Assembly (NCBI GenBank): GCA_017549805.1
Contig: JAFYNJ010000017.1
Location: forward strand, 1-64,000
Origin: Bacteroidales bacterium
GTDB lineage: Bacteria > Bacteroidota > Bacteroidia > Bacteroidales > F082
Length of the DNA stretch: 64,000 bases
Reading direction: 5' to 3'
Part shown: positions 1-6,930 of the stretch, piece after piece
Position numbering within the stretch: position 1 is the stretch's first letter
Layout: each line of letters begins with the position of its first letter
Notes under the pieces: model-generated
Databases searched by the model: none
Told to the model about the DNA's origin: nothing
The model's input: the letters and a program-made list of their open reading frames with translations, nothing else
Made by a program: the position numbers and the translations under genes

Positions 1-44
1 GCCATGCAGTCCTTCAAAAACTCTGATGGTTGTTTGTTATTCAT
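1..44 (-). CDS. 5' end of a minus-strand gene cut by the window edge
   Basis: An ATG at 44-42 opens a reading frame that runs off the left edge and begins MNNKQPSEFLKDCM. A Bacteroidota -7 box (TATCTTTG on the minus strand) lies six bases upstream of the ATG, which makes a real gene start likely even though only 14 codons are visible. The product cannot be identified from so little sequence. Confidence 0.5.
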   Translation of the reverse strand, partial: MNNKQPSEFLKDCM

Positions 45-49
45 AGTTG

Positions 50-57
50 CAAAGATA
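50..57 (-). promoter_or_regulatory. -7 promoter box for the gene at 1-44
   Basis: TATCTTTG on the minus strand matches the Bacteroidota TAnnTTTG consensus and sits immediately upstream of the ATG at 44. A clear TTG at the ideal -33 distance is not seen. The preceding hairpin at 65-96 would insulate this promoter from the lipoprotein gene. Confidence 0.5.
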
Positions 58-64
58 CAAAAAT

Positions 65-96
65 TCCGCAACCCAAGCCTGTGCCCAAGTTGCGGA
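65..96 (-). terminator. Hairpin terminator after the Gly/His-rich lipoprotein gene
   Basis: TCCGCAAC (65-72) pairs with GTTGCGGA (89-96). Read on the minus strand the stem is followed by ATTTTTG, so it resembles an intrinsic terminator for the gene at 138-833, with the next promoter directly after it. Confidence 0.5.
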
Positions 97-137
97 TTTC
101 ATTTTGCCAGTGAATGGCTTTACAGAGCGGTATTGAA

Positions 138-833
138 TCAATGGCCGCCGTGATGGCCGCCACCGTGATGGCCGCCACCACCACCGTTTCCACCACCGTT
201 AATGGTGTCGCAGCCATGACCTCCATTGATGGTATCGCAGCCGTGGCCGCCGCCGTTGCAGCCTCCACCATTGCCACCATTACCATTGCCGTGGCCACCG
301 CCATTGCAACCACCTTCGATGACGTTGAACTCAGCATCAAAAACGATGGCCTCATGGCTGTCCAGCTTAATCATCCAGCCTTCTTCGCAGGTCTTGTGAA
401 TCGTCACAACCACTTGCTCTGGATATTCTGCGGCCACATAGTCGGCGATTTGTGCAGGAATGAGTTCAGCAGGAACGCTGGTATAAACCGTAGAATGATC
501 GCACATGACCTTTGTCCAGTTGAACTCAAGGTCGAAATGCACTTTGGTGCCGTCAGCGAGACGTACCCTGTAGCCGTTATCCGATTGGCAGCAGTTGATG
601 ATTTCCGCCTCGGGGAAATAGGTGTCGATGAACTCCACGATGGCAGGGTCGATGTCTTCCAAGTCCATAGGAACGGAAGCCTCGGCCACCTCAAGGGTGT
701 TTTGGTAACTCGAGGATGTCCTCATGGCCATTTCGGTTTGGTTGTCTTGTGTGTTTTGCTCGTCTTGGTTCTTGGTGCAGGATGTCGCAAAGACAACCAT
801 AACAGCAACCAGGAGAATTGATAATTTCTTCAT
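138..833 (-). CDS. PepSY-like lipoprotein with Gly/His/Cys-rich tail
   Basis: This 231-residue protein starts with a lipoprotein signal peptide (lipobox FATSC, Cys near residue 19), so it is probably anchored on the periplasmic side of a membrane or at the outer membrane. Residues about 55-110 and 115-170 are two similar units of the PepSY-like (DUF2874 type) fold seen in Bacteroidota periplasmic proteins. From about residue 172 the sequence is almost entirely Gly, Asn, His and Cys, including two tandem copies of HGCDTINGG and a GHHGGGHHGGH end. The tail looks suited to bind a transition metal, which is my inference. It is transcribed divergently from the AraC/NifX-like regulator at 1017, whose own tail is also His/Cys-rich. 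No enzymatic function is implied. Confidence 0.75.
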   Translation of the reverse strand: MKKLSILLVAVMVVFATSCTKNQDEQNTQDNQTEMAMRTSSSYQNTLEVAEASVPMDLEDIDPAIVEFIDTYFPEAEIINCCQSDNGYRVRLADGTKVHFDLEFNWTKVMCDHSTVYTSVPAELIPAQIADYVAAEYPEQVVVTIHKTCEEGWMIKLDSHEAIVFDAEFNVIEGGCNGGGHGNGNGGNGGGCNGGGHGCDTINGGHGCDTINGGGNGGGGGHHGGGHHGGH

Positions 834-910
834 TGTTCTGAATTTGATGGTTTGTTTATTTAATGATTACACTTTTTCATTCTCTGGGAACAGAGTCATA
901 ATTCACGACA

Positions 911-940
911 CAAAAGTATAAACCAATTCTTGTTCAACAA
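911..940 (-). promoter_or_regulatory. Promoter of the Gly/His-rich lipoprotein gene
   Basis: On the minus strand a TTG (938-940) is followed after 19 bases by TACTTTTG (911-918), an excellent match to the Bacteroidota -33/-7 arrangement. The predicted 5' leader of the gene starting at 833 is about 70 bases. Confidence 0.65.
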
Positions 941-1004
941 ATAACATAAAGATTGTATTGTGTAGCAAAAACACCGAAATATGATTTTTGTAATGAACAA
1001 TCCG

Positions 1005-1012
1005 TACTTTTG
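1005..1012 (+). promoter_or_regulatory. -7 box overlapping the regulator start
   Basis: TACTTTTG matches TAnnTTTG and ends four bases before the ATG at 1017, so transcription would begin at or next to the start codon and the mRNA would be nearly leaderless. It also shows that the upstream in-frame ATG at 981 cannot be the start for this transcript. The -33 region is not convincing. Confidence 0.5.
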
Positions 1013-1016
1013 CAAC

Positions 1017-2240
1017 ATGAAAACGCACTCGAACACCCAGAACCCGCTGGTTTCCAACTCGCAGAAAATCAAAGAAGAGGGCATTGTTGTCCTGCGCAAT
1101 ATCACAGGATTTCCCTCGGGCGATGATTTGTTTGTCACGTCCAATTACGTCATCTGCATCTGCCATCATGGGAGTGTGGATGTACTGAATGAGGATTTGC
1201 CGGATGTCGCCTCGCCGTGGCATTTTACCATAGTTTATCCCAATCGCAAAATGAATTGCGACCATTGTTCGAAAGACTTGCAATTGACCATGATAGCGGT
1301 GGATGCCAAGTTGATAGACGACCCTTTGCTGCAAATCATCAAGCAATTCCAATACCGTTACGAGTCACATCCAAGCGTGAAACTGGGCGAACATGAATAT
1401 CGAATGCTGATGAAGATAGTCGATTTGATGCAAGAGACCGCAAACATCGATATCCCAGACAAAAAGATGCTGCTCGTTATCCAGCTGAAATACTTCCTGC
1501 GGATGCTCGGCTACTATCGGCAACGTGTACTCAAAGACACGAAACCTGGTGACCAACTCAGCAACTCGTTCTACAATGCGGTGGAGAAACACTTCCGCAA
1601 ACACCGCGACGTGGGCTTCTATGCCGCACAGGCGTGCCTCTCGACCAAATACTTCAGCTCGGTTATCCTTCAGGAAACCGGACACCCTGCGGCCTATTGG
1701 ATTCACCGGAAAGTGATCGACGAAGCCCAAATGCTTCTGCACATGCGCCCCGACCTCTCGGTGCAGGCCATCGCCGACCAGCTGGGGTTCAACACCCAGC
1801 AGACCTTCAGCCGTTACTTCCGTCGTGAAACAGGCCTCACGCCAACTGAATTTCGAAACAATTCCCAACCCATCAATATGAATCAAAGAATAGCCATCCC
1901 CTCCAACGAGGGCATACTGTGGCAGCATTTCGGAAAAGCTCCACAAGTCACCATTTTCAACGTCGAAGACGGAAAGATTATCGATTCAAAGGTGCTGCAG
2001 GCACCCGAGCATGAGCACGGCGCGATGCCGAGGTTTCTGGCCGAGCAGGGCTGTACCGATGTGCTTTGCGGCGGATTGGGCATGGGTGCCGTCAACATGC
2101 TGAACCAGTTAGGCATCCGCATCCACGCTGGCGCTCCTGAGCTTCCTGTGGAGCAGGTCATGTCGATGTTCCTCAACGGCACCATCGTTTACGGCGACCC
2201 CAGCTGCCACCACCACTGCGAAGGGCATCACCACGCGTGA
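1017..2240 (+). CDS. AraC-family regulator fused to a NifX/NafY-like domain
   Basis: The first ~200 residues of this 407-residue protein resemble the sensory half of Bacteroidota AraC regulators. Residues ~205-285 form the double helix-turn-helix (SVQAIADQLGFNTQQTFSRY, then RETGLTPTEFR). From residue 288 a second domain begins at an internal Met (MNQRIAIPSNEG) and continues through ILWQHFGKAPQVTIF and GCTDVLCGGLGMGAVNML. That is the pattern of the dinitrogenase iron-molybdenum cofactor family (NifX/NafY/NifB C-terminal type), which binds metal clusters. The protein ends PSCHHHCEGHHHA. The fusion is uninterrupted in frame, with no stop and no convincing ribosome-binding site before 1878. I infer a metal- or cluster-responsive transcription factor. 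The start at 1017 was chosen because the promoter -7 box lies between it and the ATG at 981. Confidence 0.8.
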   Translation: MKTHSNTQNPLVSNSQKIKEEGIVVLRNITGFPSGDDLFVTSNYVICICHHGSVDVLNEDLPDVASPWHFTIVYPNRKMNCDHCSKDLQLTMIAVDAKLIDDPLLQIIKQFQYRYESHPSVKLGEHEYRMLMKIVDLMQETANIDIPDKKMLLVIQLKYFLRMLGYYRQRVLKDTKPGDQLSNSFYNAVEKHFRKHRDVGFYAAQACLSTKYFSSVILQETGHPAAYWIHRKVIDEAQMLLHMRPDLSVQAIADQLGFNTQQTFSRYFRRETGLTPTEFRNNSQPINMNQRIAIPSNEGILWQHFGKAPQVTIFNVEDGKIIDSKVLQAPEHEHGAMPRFLAEQGCTDVLCGGLGMGAVNMLNQLGIRIHAGAPELPVEQVMSMFLNGTIVYGDPSCHHHCEGHHHA

Positions 2241-2378
2241 GACAGATAACAGATAAGAGTAAGCCAATTTATGGTTGCAAAACACAAAAGCCGCAGCCCG
2301 AAAGCTACGGCTTGATGTGCCGCCTTTAAAAATGATTATTCTATCGGAATCTGGATCACCGACAACCATTTCTCGGGG

Positions 2379-2416
2379 ATCAGATACTTAGCTAATTAAT
2401 ACTCATCCTCGTGGAA
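2379..2416 (-). repeat. Truncated copy of the DUF2795 gene 3' end (candidate attL)
   Basis: The + strand TTAATACTCATCCTCGTGGAA (2396-2416) matches TTAGTACTCATCTTCGTGGAA at 14154-14174 in 19 of 21 positions. It encodes FHEDEY-stop in the same sense. Weaker similarity (ATCaGATAcTTAGC against ATCtGATAaTTAGC) extends leftwards into the 3' flank. No open frame continues upstream, so this is a fragment. The rest of 2241-2540 holds only an imperfect hairpin near 2289-2313 (AGCCG..CGGCT) without a T-run, and nothing else I recognise. Confidence 0.6.
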
Positions 2417-2540
2417 TATTAAAGATAGTAGTTGAAAATCAGTAGGTTATAAGCAATACGTTTAAATATTGGTCAGCTTATAATTGTATCAGTTTTGATG
2501 ATTTTTAATCAAAGAGTAGAATAAGTTAACCTAGGATATT

Positions 2541-3236
2541 TCACTCAATTTGAGGAAAAGCCGCAAAAAGTTCCAACTCCTGTGCGGTTTCTTCAATGAG
2601 CTTCGTCTTGATGAAACTCTTGGTCTGGTTGTTGTCAACCACCTCGCCCAGGCCCTGCATCAACAGCTTGGGACTCGTCTCACGCACCCTTTGGGCGCAC
2701 CATTGGGCATATTCCGAAACGCTCTTCTCGGTTCTAATCCTCACAATCTGTTCGTTGATGCTCGCGTGCTTCTTCTGCAGGAAGAACCAGACGTCAAACA
2801 CATCGCGCGGTGACAGCCTCTCCCCCATGGCGCATAGCTTGTGGGCGAACATATCTGGCACGGTGAGTACCCTGATGTCGGTTCCAGCCAAGGTCTTCAT
2901 CTCATAATGGTTGTCGTATTGCCGGGCGGAGATCTCCACCTTCAGCATGCGCTCCTCCTTACCGTAGTCCAGAACCATCACGGGACCGAAAAACTTCTTC
3001 GCCTCGTCGTCGATGGTGCCGAATCTCGTCAGTATATTCCGGACCCTTTCATAAACAAAGTCCAGCTTGCCTTCATCCAGCAAGTTGAAGTCAAGGTCGG
3101 TGGAGAACCTCGGCAAGTCATGGAAGAACATCAACGCCGTGCCGCCCTTGAATCCCAACAGGTTGCACAGTTCCTTGTCCTTGAACACCATGGTCAGGAT
3201 CTGGGCCATGTAAAGCTTGTGTTTCTGTTTGTCCAT
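2541..3236 (-). CDS. abiEii: AbiEii/AbiGii-type nucleotidyltransferase toxin
   Basis: This 231-residue protein has the signature of the AbiEii toxin family, DNA-polymerase-beta-like nucleotidyltransferases that inhibit growth by modifying target RNAs. The nucleotide-binding motif KGGTALMFFHDL is followed by STDLDF, giving the GG[ST]-x(n)-DxD arrangement that binds metal and NTP. Length and order fit the bacterial family. It starts three bases after the stop of the upstream AbiEi-like antitoxin gene, the standard antitoxin-toxin order for this type IV system. Its role here is likely phage defence or island maintenance. I see no disruption of the catalytic motif. Confidence 0.85.
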   Translation of the reverse strand: MDKQKHKLYMAQILTMVFKDKELCNLLGFKGGTALMFFHDLPRFSTDLDFNLLDEGKLDFVYERVRNILTRFGTIDDEAKKFFGPVMVLDYGKEERMLKVEISARQYDNHYEMKTLAGTDIRVLTVPDMFAHKLCAMGERLSPRDVFDVWFFLQKKHASINEQIVRIRTEKSVSEYAQWCAQRVRETSPKLLMQGLGEVVDNNQTKSFIKTKLIEETAQELELFAAFPQIE

Positions 3237-3239
3237 AGT

Positions 3240-3818
3240 CTAAGGTTTTTGGTTGAACATTTCCCTTACCCTTTCATTCAACGTCGGAGAATTGAAGAAA
3301 GGAAGCAGCTCGTTTATCTTCTTGATGGAAAGCGGCCGCAGGTTGTCAAAGTAGCAGTTGCCCGCACTCAGATAGACGGTATCCAGGAAAGCCTTCTCGG
3401 GAGTGGCCATCGCCACGTTGCCACGTTGTTCGATGCCTTCCATTCCGACCCAGATCTCGGGGTTTATCTTCCTGAAGCGATAGGTCTTGCCGTCAACATC
3501 GACTTCACGGCTGAGATAGCTCACGCTGGTTACGGTGTCATCCCACTGGAATACTACACCTGCCCTGCCCAGCACATACTCCAAGGAGATGTACGAGGGA
3601 CGGAACAGGCTGCAAGCCATCTCCTGCTCGTCGTATTTCAGCTTGGAATAAACACCTTTCCGCGGATTCAGGATCTTTCCGCCCTTTGTGTAGTAATGCA
3701 GCGACTTCGTCAGCTTTTTCGAGTCGTTGCACTCGGTCAGCATCATCAGCGATTGAAGTGTAAACACTGTTCTCGGGCTACCCAATATCGTTTCCAATAT
3801 GTTTGTCTGTGAACTCAA
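3240..3818 (-). CDS. abiEi: AbiEi-like antitoxin/transcriptional repressor
   Basis: The protein of about 192 residues lies directly upstream of the AbiEii-type toxin and matches the AbiEi antitoxin pattern. A short N-terminal winged helix (ETILGSPRTVFTLQSLMMLT) is followed by a segment with YTKGGKILNPRKGVYSK and a C-terminal domain containing MATPEKAFLDTVYL. AbiEi proteins bind inverted repeats at their own promoter and repress the operon, neutralising the toxin indirectly. The open frame extends to a GTG at 3857, but that codon overlaps the promoter -7 box. I therefore chose the first downstream candidate, a TTG at 3818; a TTG at 3797 is also possible. The exact start is uncertain. Confidence 0.78.
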   Translation of the reverse strand: MSSQTNILETILGSPRTVFTLQSLMMLTECNDSKKLTKSLHYYTKGGKILNPRKGVYSKLKYDEQEMACSLFRPSYISLEYVLGRAGVVFQWDDTVTSVSYLSREVDVDGKTYRFRKINPEIWVGMEGIEQRGNVAMATPEKAFLDTVYLSAGNCYFDNLRPLSIKKINELLPFFNSPTLNERVREMFNQKP

Positions 3819-3876
3819 AATTCTATTATTTTGTATTTTCAGTTCACAAAAATACACATAATTTTAATACCTGCAA
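3808..3876 (-). promoter_or_regulatory. AbiE promoter with overlapping palindromic operator
   Basis: On the minus strand TTG (3874-3876), a 19-base spacer and TATTTTTG (3847-3854) form a strong promoter whose start would fall near 3841. An inverted repeat with 8-base arms, TGTGAACT (3808-3815) and AGTTCACA (3841-3848), straddles that start and overlaps the -7 box. This is where an AbiEi repressor would be expected to bind for autoregulation. Confidence 0.6.
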
Positions 3877-3921
3877 TGTTTCCCTTGAATTTTTCACACT
3901 TTTTGTTTCGCCGACATCTCT

Positions 3922-5220
3922 TTAGGAGGATTTCTTCTTCGAGGAAAGCGAATACTGAATCTCATCCGAAACCTCCATCACCGTATTATCGGGGAAAATC
4001 GAACCGAAACTATCTGAGTGTTCGGAATGGATGGGAATGATGCACTTGGGATTGACATGCCTGACAATCTCCTGCAATGAGGCCACATCGGCATGGCCGC
4101 TGGTATGGATGTCCGGCAGCTTCCTTCTTAGTTCCGGCTCTTCATCCAACCAAGCCTTCATTCTATTGATGTCATCCTTGTCCTGATTCCAGTATTCTTT
4201 CCAGATGGAATTGGTGAGGCAGACCTTCACATCATTCAAGTATGTCTTTGCGTAGTATAACAAGGATGGTCGAAAGAGCAGTACGTATTTGCTGGGGTGA
4301 GTCTTTAGCAAATTGGTGTCCAGCTTTTTTTTCTTCACGTATGGACCATAGATGAGATTCTCATCTTTTTTCTTCATTTTGTCAGTCAGGAACCAAGGGT
4401 AGTAGATCAAAAGATTGGAATGATTTTTTGCCGTCGGTATAGTGTTGTGTGTGCTATTGGCTAACTCCAGAACGTATGCAGCGAATGGGTCAACACACAA
4501 GGCTCTGTGGGTATCTTTGCAAGCCCGATACAAGGCAACGATTCGGTCAATATTCTGTGTTGAGCACCACACCAGGTGAACGCAGTCGTTGTTGTTTTCG
4601 AACCGCTCAACGAACTCATCCTTCATATCCTCCTCGGTCTTTTGCCTTGCGCCACGTCCTATGTTGGTGCCTTCCAAAAATAGGTAATCCACGTTTTGAG
4701 GCAGGTTTTTGTAAAGGATTCCCTTCTTGCCGTGAAGCCTGATGTCTCCACTATAAAGGATGCTTTTTCCGCACACCTCAAAGTGGAAAGCACAAGCACC
4801 GTATGCCGAATGGTCAACAGGATAAGCCGTCACCTTAAAGTCTTTCACTTGAATTATATCGTCCATCACTTGAACGTCAAGATGCTCTGTCAGGTTCTCG
4901 CCAAACACCCCAGAAATCCTCATCAATTCAGCTGTTTCCTTCGAGGTGTAAACCTTTGTTCCCTTGGGCGCATCGCTGAGTAATCCGTAATGGTCGCCAT
5001 GGTAGTGGCTCAGGAAAATAGCGTCGCAGTGTTCCAGCCATCCCTTGGCATCCTCATGGATCTTCACCTGAATCTCGGGGTCTTGCTCGTCATAGTCCAA
5101 AGGTAGCCCACAATCGATAAGGATTCTTGCGTCAGGAGTGGCCAGCTCCACGCAGTTCCCACCAATCTGGTGGGAACCCCTGTGGATGATGAATTCTAAA
5201 GCATTGTACTTTGTTTTCAT
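3922..5220 (-). CDS. RNase J-like beta-CASP metallo-beta-lactamase nuclease
   Basis: This 432-residue protein has the full set of metal-binding motifs of metallo-beta-lactamase nucleases. ILIDCG is motif 1, SHYHGDHYG is the HxHxDH motif, and YPVDHSAYG and LYSGDIRLHG supply the later His and Asp. The beta-CASP part follows, with HTSGHADVASLQ and PIHSEHSDS in the positions of motifs B and C. RNase J-type enzymes degrade or process RNA, but the substrate here is unknown. The TTG at 5241 would overlap the upstream gene, so I prefer the ATG at 5220, 17 bases after the stop of the unknown-family paralogue at 5238-6110. This spacing suggests co-transcription. It is separate from any housekeeping RNase J. 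Confidence 0.8.
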   Translation of the reverse strand: MKTKYNALEFIIHRGSHQIGGNCVELATPDARILIDCGLPLDYDEQDPEIQVKIHEDAKGWLEHCDAIFLSHYHGDHYGLLSDAPKGTKVYTSKETAELMRISGVFGENLTEHLDVQVMDDIIQVKDFKVTAYPVDHSAYGACAFHFEVCGKSILYSGDIRLHGKKGILYKNLPQNVDYLFLEGTNIGRGARQKTEEDMKDEFVERFENNNDCVHLVWCSTQNIDRIVALYRACKDTHRALCVDPFAAYVLELANSTHNTIPTAKNHSNLLIYYPWFLTDKMKKKDENLIYGPYVKKKKLDTNLLKTHPSKYVLLFRPSLLYYAKTYLNDVKVCLTNSIWKEYWNQDKDDINRMKAWLDEEPELRRKLPDIHTSGHADVASLQEIVRHVNPKCIIPIHSEHSDSFGSIFPDNTVMEVSDEIQYSLSSKKKSS

Positions 5221-5237
5221 TACATTCTTTTTAATTG

Positions 5238-6110
5238 TCAAAAATAATCATTTTTCAAAAAATCATCCGTCAGCCTGTCGCAAGTGATGGGGTCCTGCCT
5301 GATGCCCCAGCATAAAGCCCGTAAGGTGTCTTCATCGAACTCATCCCTCTCGACGGCCTCCAAACACATCTTTTTCAGGTCTTCGTCGGTAATCCCCCAG
5401 CCGATATCCCACTGTTTGTAGTAATCCGGGTCGTAATCTTCACAGACCAGCGGCATCAGGTTCATGAACGAGCCGTTGACTTGTTCTTCGGTAAGGCTGT
5501 TGTTGCATCCAGCCTTTAGTTTTTCTATCATCCAACACTCTCCGGCGGTGTAAAGCATGGTCCGATAGCCCAGACTTATCCCGCATTCTCGCATGTATCC
5601 CTTGGTCATCAGCCGCAAGGCTTTCATCACATCCATGTTTTCACCTTCATCGGCGTACTTTTGGAATCGTGCTTCGGTCTTTGACCAGGGCCGCAAGGCA
5701 TCTATTACCTCCCAGAACTCTTCAAGGTTGATTACGGTTCCGTCATCGTTGACTTGTTTAAAGGTTTGATCTTCAAACTTCACCGTATAATCTGCTTTTT
5801 TTCTCCCTCTGACTCGGTTCATAACACAGGTGAGGTGTGCCGAAAGGACTTCTTTCAACCGCTTGTAGTCGAACTCGTCCCCAGTATCATACTCACCCTT
5901 ACAAGCCCAGCGAACAACCGCGGGCAGATACTTCACTTCCCAATAGTTCAGAGATTTGTCAATCGTATCTACAATATCCACGGCAACGTCATTTTCCATC
6001 GTACCTCTCGACAAGATCCAATCAAGCGCCTTGTCCCGAAGCGAATTTCTTTTTCGGGAACGCAAAACATTCCTGTCCAACTCTCCTTCGTAAATCTCGT
6101 TGTTTTTCAT
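5238..6110 (-). CDS. Unknown-family protein, paralogue 1 (with C-terminal extension)
   Basis: I do not recognise this 290-residue cytoplasmic protein. It shares a core with the two genes upstream: KALDWILSRG, then NYWEVKYLPAVVRWACKGEYD, then a DGTVINLEEFWEVIDALRPW block. Compared with its paralogues it lacks about 60 N-terminal residues and gains about 140 C-terminal residues. The extension is acidic and aromatic-rich and carries YTAGECWMIEKLKAG and CWGIRQDPITCDRL. The open frame extends upstream through the ~105-bp repeat, but MKNNEIYEG at 6110 aligns with the paralogues' MKHNDIFER and MKVNDIFER starts. It sits 17 bases before the RNase J-like gene. Confidence 0.7.
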   Translation of the reverse strand: MKNNEIYEGELDRNVLRSRKRNSLRDKALDWILSRGTMENDVAVDIVDTIDKSLNYWEVKYLPAVVRWACKGEYDTGDEFDYKRLKEVLSAHLTCVMNRVRGRKKADYTVKFEDQTFKQVNDDGTVINLEEFWEVIDALRPWSKTEARFQKYADEGENMDVMKALRLMTKGYMRECGISLGYRTMLYTAGECWMIEKLKAGCNNSLTEEQVNGSFMNLMPLVCEDYDPDYYKQWDIGWGITDEDLKKMCLEAVERDEFDEDTLRALCWGIRQDPITCDRLTDDFLKNDYF

Positions 6111-6142
6111 AGTTAAATGTGTTTTTTTCAAAGAACTCTGCA

Positions 6143-6248
6143 TATTAATACGAATGAGACTTTCACAACGAATGGAAACAAGATGTAAACTGATGTAGAT
6201 CAGTACCATAACAAGCGAATAATGCCGTGCGTAAACTCTGTGCGTAAG
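6143..6248 (+). repeat. ~105-bp direct repeat, copy 1, with paired GTGCGTAA boxes
   Basis: The segment begins TA(T)TAATACGAAT, continues with TTnACAACGAA and a GTAAA-containing middle, and ends in two GTGCGTAA boxes (6227-6234 and 6240-6247). It aligns along its length with 8212-8316. It lies between paralogues 1 and 2 and upstream of paralogue 1. The paired boxes resemble integrase arm-type sites, which is inference. Confidence 0.55.
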
Positions 6249-6252
6249 AGAA

Positions 6253-6927
6253 TCAGCATCCGTCTTTGCGTGCCTTGGTTTCGTCATCCCCCGGGCATCG
6301 ATTGAAGCGGATGATCTTATCTGCCCATGGTCGCAAAGCCTCTTCCATCTCATCCATTGTCCCAAGGTAAGTACCGGGATGCCCTTCAACCACTCGTTTG
6401 AAACACGGGCTGTCATATTTGATCCTAATGCTACTGTCTTTCTTTCTGTCGGCGAGATAGGTGAAGTAAGTCATAAGAATACTCTTTGCTCGCTTGATGT
6501 CCGACTCGCTTTCTGGATTAAGATCTCCATTGTATGCCCATCTTACGATGGCAGGCAAATACCTTACCTCCCAATGGTTAAACTCGTTGTCCAGTTTTTC
6601 GACCAGGGCTTTTGCCTCGCTTTGTTCCATTCCCTTGCGCTCAACAAGCCAATCAAGCGACTTGCTTCGGGCGGTTATTCTGTTATAAATGTCAACCGTA
6701 AACCTGTTCACCCATCTATCTCCAATTGCAGTGGTGACATAGTCGCCATCAACATATTTTGCAAGTGCTGTTTGGGGTAGCGAAGTTAGCAACGTGTTCC
6801 CACTTCTAAACAGCGGCGGCGTGATATCCATCGTTATGATTGCTACCAGATAAGGTTTCAACGCTACCAGCCGGAAACGAATTACCTGACCTTCAAATTC
6901 TCGCTCAAAGATGTCATTATGTTTCAT
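6253..6927 (-). CDS. Unknown-family protein, paralogue 2
   Basis: This 224-residue protein belongs to the same unrecognised family as its neighbours. It starts MKHNDIFEREFEGQVIRFRL, nearly identical to the start of paralogue 3. It shares NHWEVRYLPAIVRWAYNGDL, a SDIKRAKSIL helix and the block ending MEEALRPW. There is no signal peptide or membrane segment. Its ATG is four bases beyond the paralogue 3 stop, so the two are certainly co-transcribed. The tail after ALRPW is short, basic and ends in Cys. The conserved RYLPxxVRWA and ALRPW motifs define the family, but I cannot connect them with a known domain. Confidence 0.7.
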   Translation of the reverse strand: MKHNDIFEREFEGQVIRFRLVALKPYLVAIITMDITPPLFRSGNTLLTSLPQTALAKYVDGDYVTTAIGDRWVNRFTVDIYNRITARSKSLDWLVERKGMEQSEAKALVEKLDNEFNHWEVRYLPAIVRWAYNGDLNPESESDIKRAKSILMTYFTYLADRKKDSSIRIKYDSPCFKRVVEGHPGTYLGTMDEMEEALRPWADKIIRFNRCPGDDETKARKDGC

Positions 6928-6930
6928 AAT

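Noticed and set aside
172-320. CRISPR-like repeats at the window start
   Set aside because: The repeats are in-frame codon repeats of the Gly/His tail, without equal-sized spacers.
114-821. 235-codon plus-strand frame rich in Ala/Thr/Val
   Set aside because: It is the antisense of the Gly/His-rich repeats of the lipoprotein gene, which has a signal peptide and promoter.
5238-6416. Longer N-terminus (to 6416) for paralogue 1
   Set aside because: The extra ~100 codons read through the ~105-bp repeat and the 3' end of paralogue 2; the MKNNEIYEG start aligns with the other paralogues.
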